A stretch of 20,389 nucleotides of DNA from a virus, in the IMG/VR virus record IMGVR_UViG_3300017598_000090, positions 1 to 20,389 of that record. One strand, given 5' to 3'. Below are positions 20,377 to 20,389 of the stretch, one piece after another; position 1 is the first letter of the stretch, and each line of letters starts with the position of its first letter. The notes beneath the pieces are model-generated. The model was not told the DNA's origin. It saw nothing but the letters and a program-made list of their open reading frames with translations, and searched no databases. The position numbers and the translations under genes are program-made.

Positions 20377-20389
20377 TTAATGAATTAAA

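Noticed and set aside
1-20389. CRISPR array, insertion sequence or transposase
   Set aside because: No regularly spaced repeats, terminal inverted repeats around a gene, or transposase motifs were seen.

Overview
The window is a stretch of a tailed double-stranded DNA phage (Caudoviricetes) genome. A small and large terminase, portal, XkdF-type prohead protease with a nested scaffold, decoration protein and lambda gpE-type major capsid protein lie in order on the + strand. The base composition is AT-rich. Shine-Dalgarno (SD) sites, sigma70-like promoters, DnaA-box-like sequences and a lipobox lipoprotein suggest a Gram-negative, probably gammaproteobacterial host. I saw no integrase or repressor. 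The host guess is inference.

Layout. Positions 1-11040 are one leftward (- strand) block. It holds a P-loop nucleotide/polynucleotide kinase, an SGNH-hydrolase lipoprotein beside a one-TM protein, an M15-type peptidoglycan peptidase, a B12-dependent (class II) ribonucleotide reductase, two zinc-ribbon proteins, a possible DsbA-like protein, a MazG-like NTP pyrophosphohydrolase, two intact-looking tRNA genes (Ile-GAT, Val-TAC), a chimeric tRNA-Glu-like gene, a coiled-coil protein, a small membrane protein and a DEDDy 3'-5' exonuclease with a C-terminal zinc ribbon. This is a metabolism/replication arm with a possible lysis group near its far end. Positions 11040-11895 separate the two arms and carry no convincing gene. 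They hold many hairpins, a triplicated 9-mer, the GCGAAGC mini-hairpin sequence and a cluster of DnaA-box-like sequences next to AT-rich DNA, so this is a candidate replication origin. Positions 11895-20311 are the rightward virion arm.

Regulation. Four operon heads on both strands share one promoter-like element: TTGACA, a 17-18 bp spacer, an AATAAT/TATAAT/TATAGT -10 box, then (T)GATCTTATRA. They lie at about 8752-8793 (-), 10721-10762 (-), 11765-11805 (+) and 20336-20376 (+). A second shared element, TTGACA-N17/18-TAAACTGTTAGTA, precedes the small terminase gene (+) and the chimeric tRNA (-). The + strand promoter at 11765 runs into a strong intrinsic terminator about 40 nt past its expected start site, before any structural gene, which suggests antitermination or attenuation of the virion operon. 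Between the two terminase genes is about 370 bp of folded sequence with three SD sites held in hairpins and a truncated GIY-YIG homing-endonuclease remnant.

Many - strand genes overlap by a few bases (ATGA, TAATG, GTGATTAA), as expected for translational coupling. Where an SD or promoter argued for it, I moved starts inward from the longest reading frame and gave the reason.
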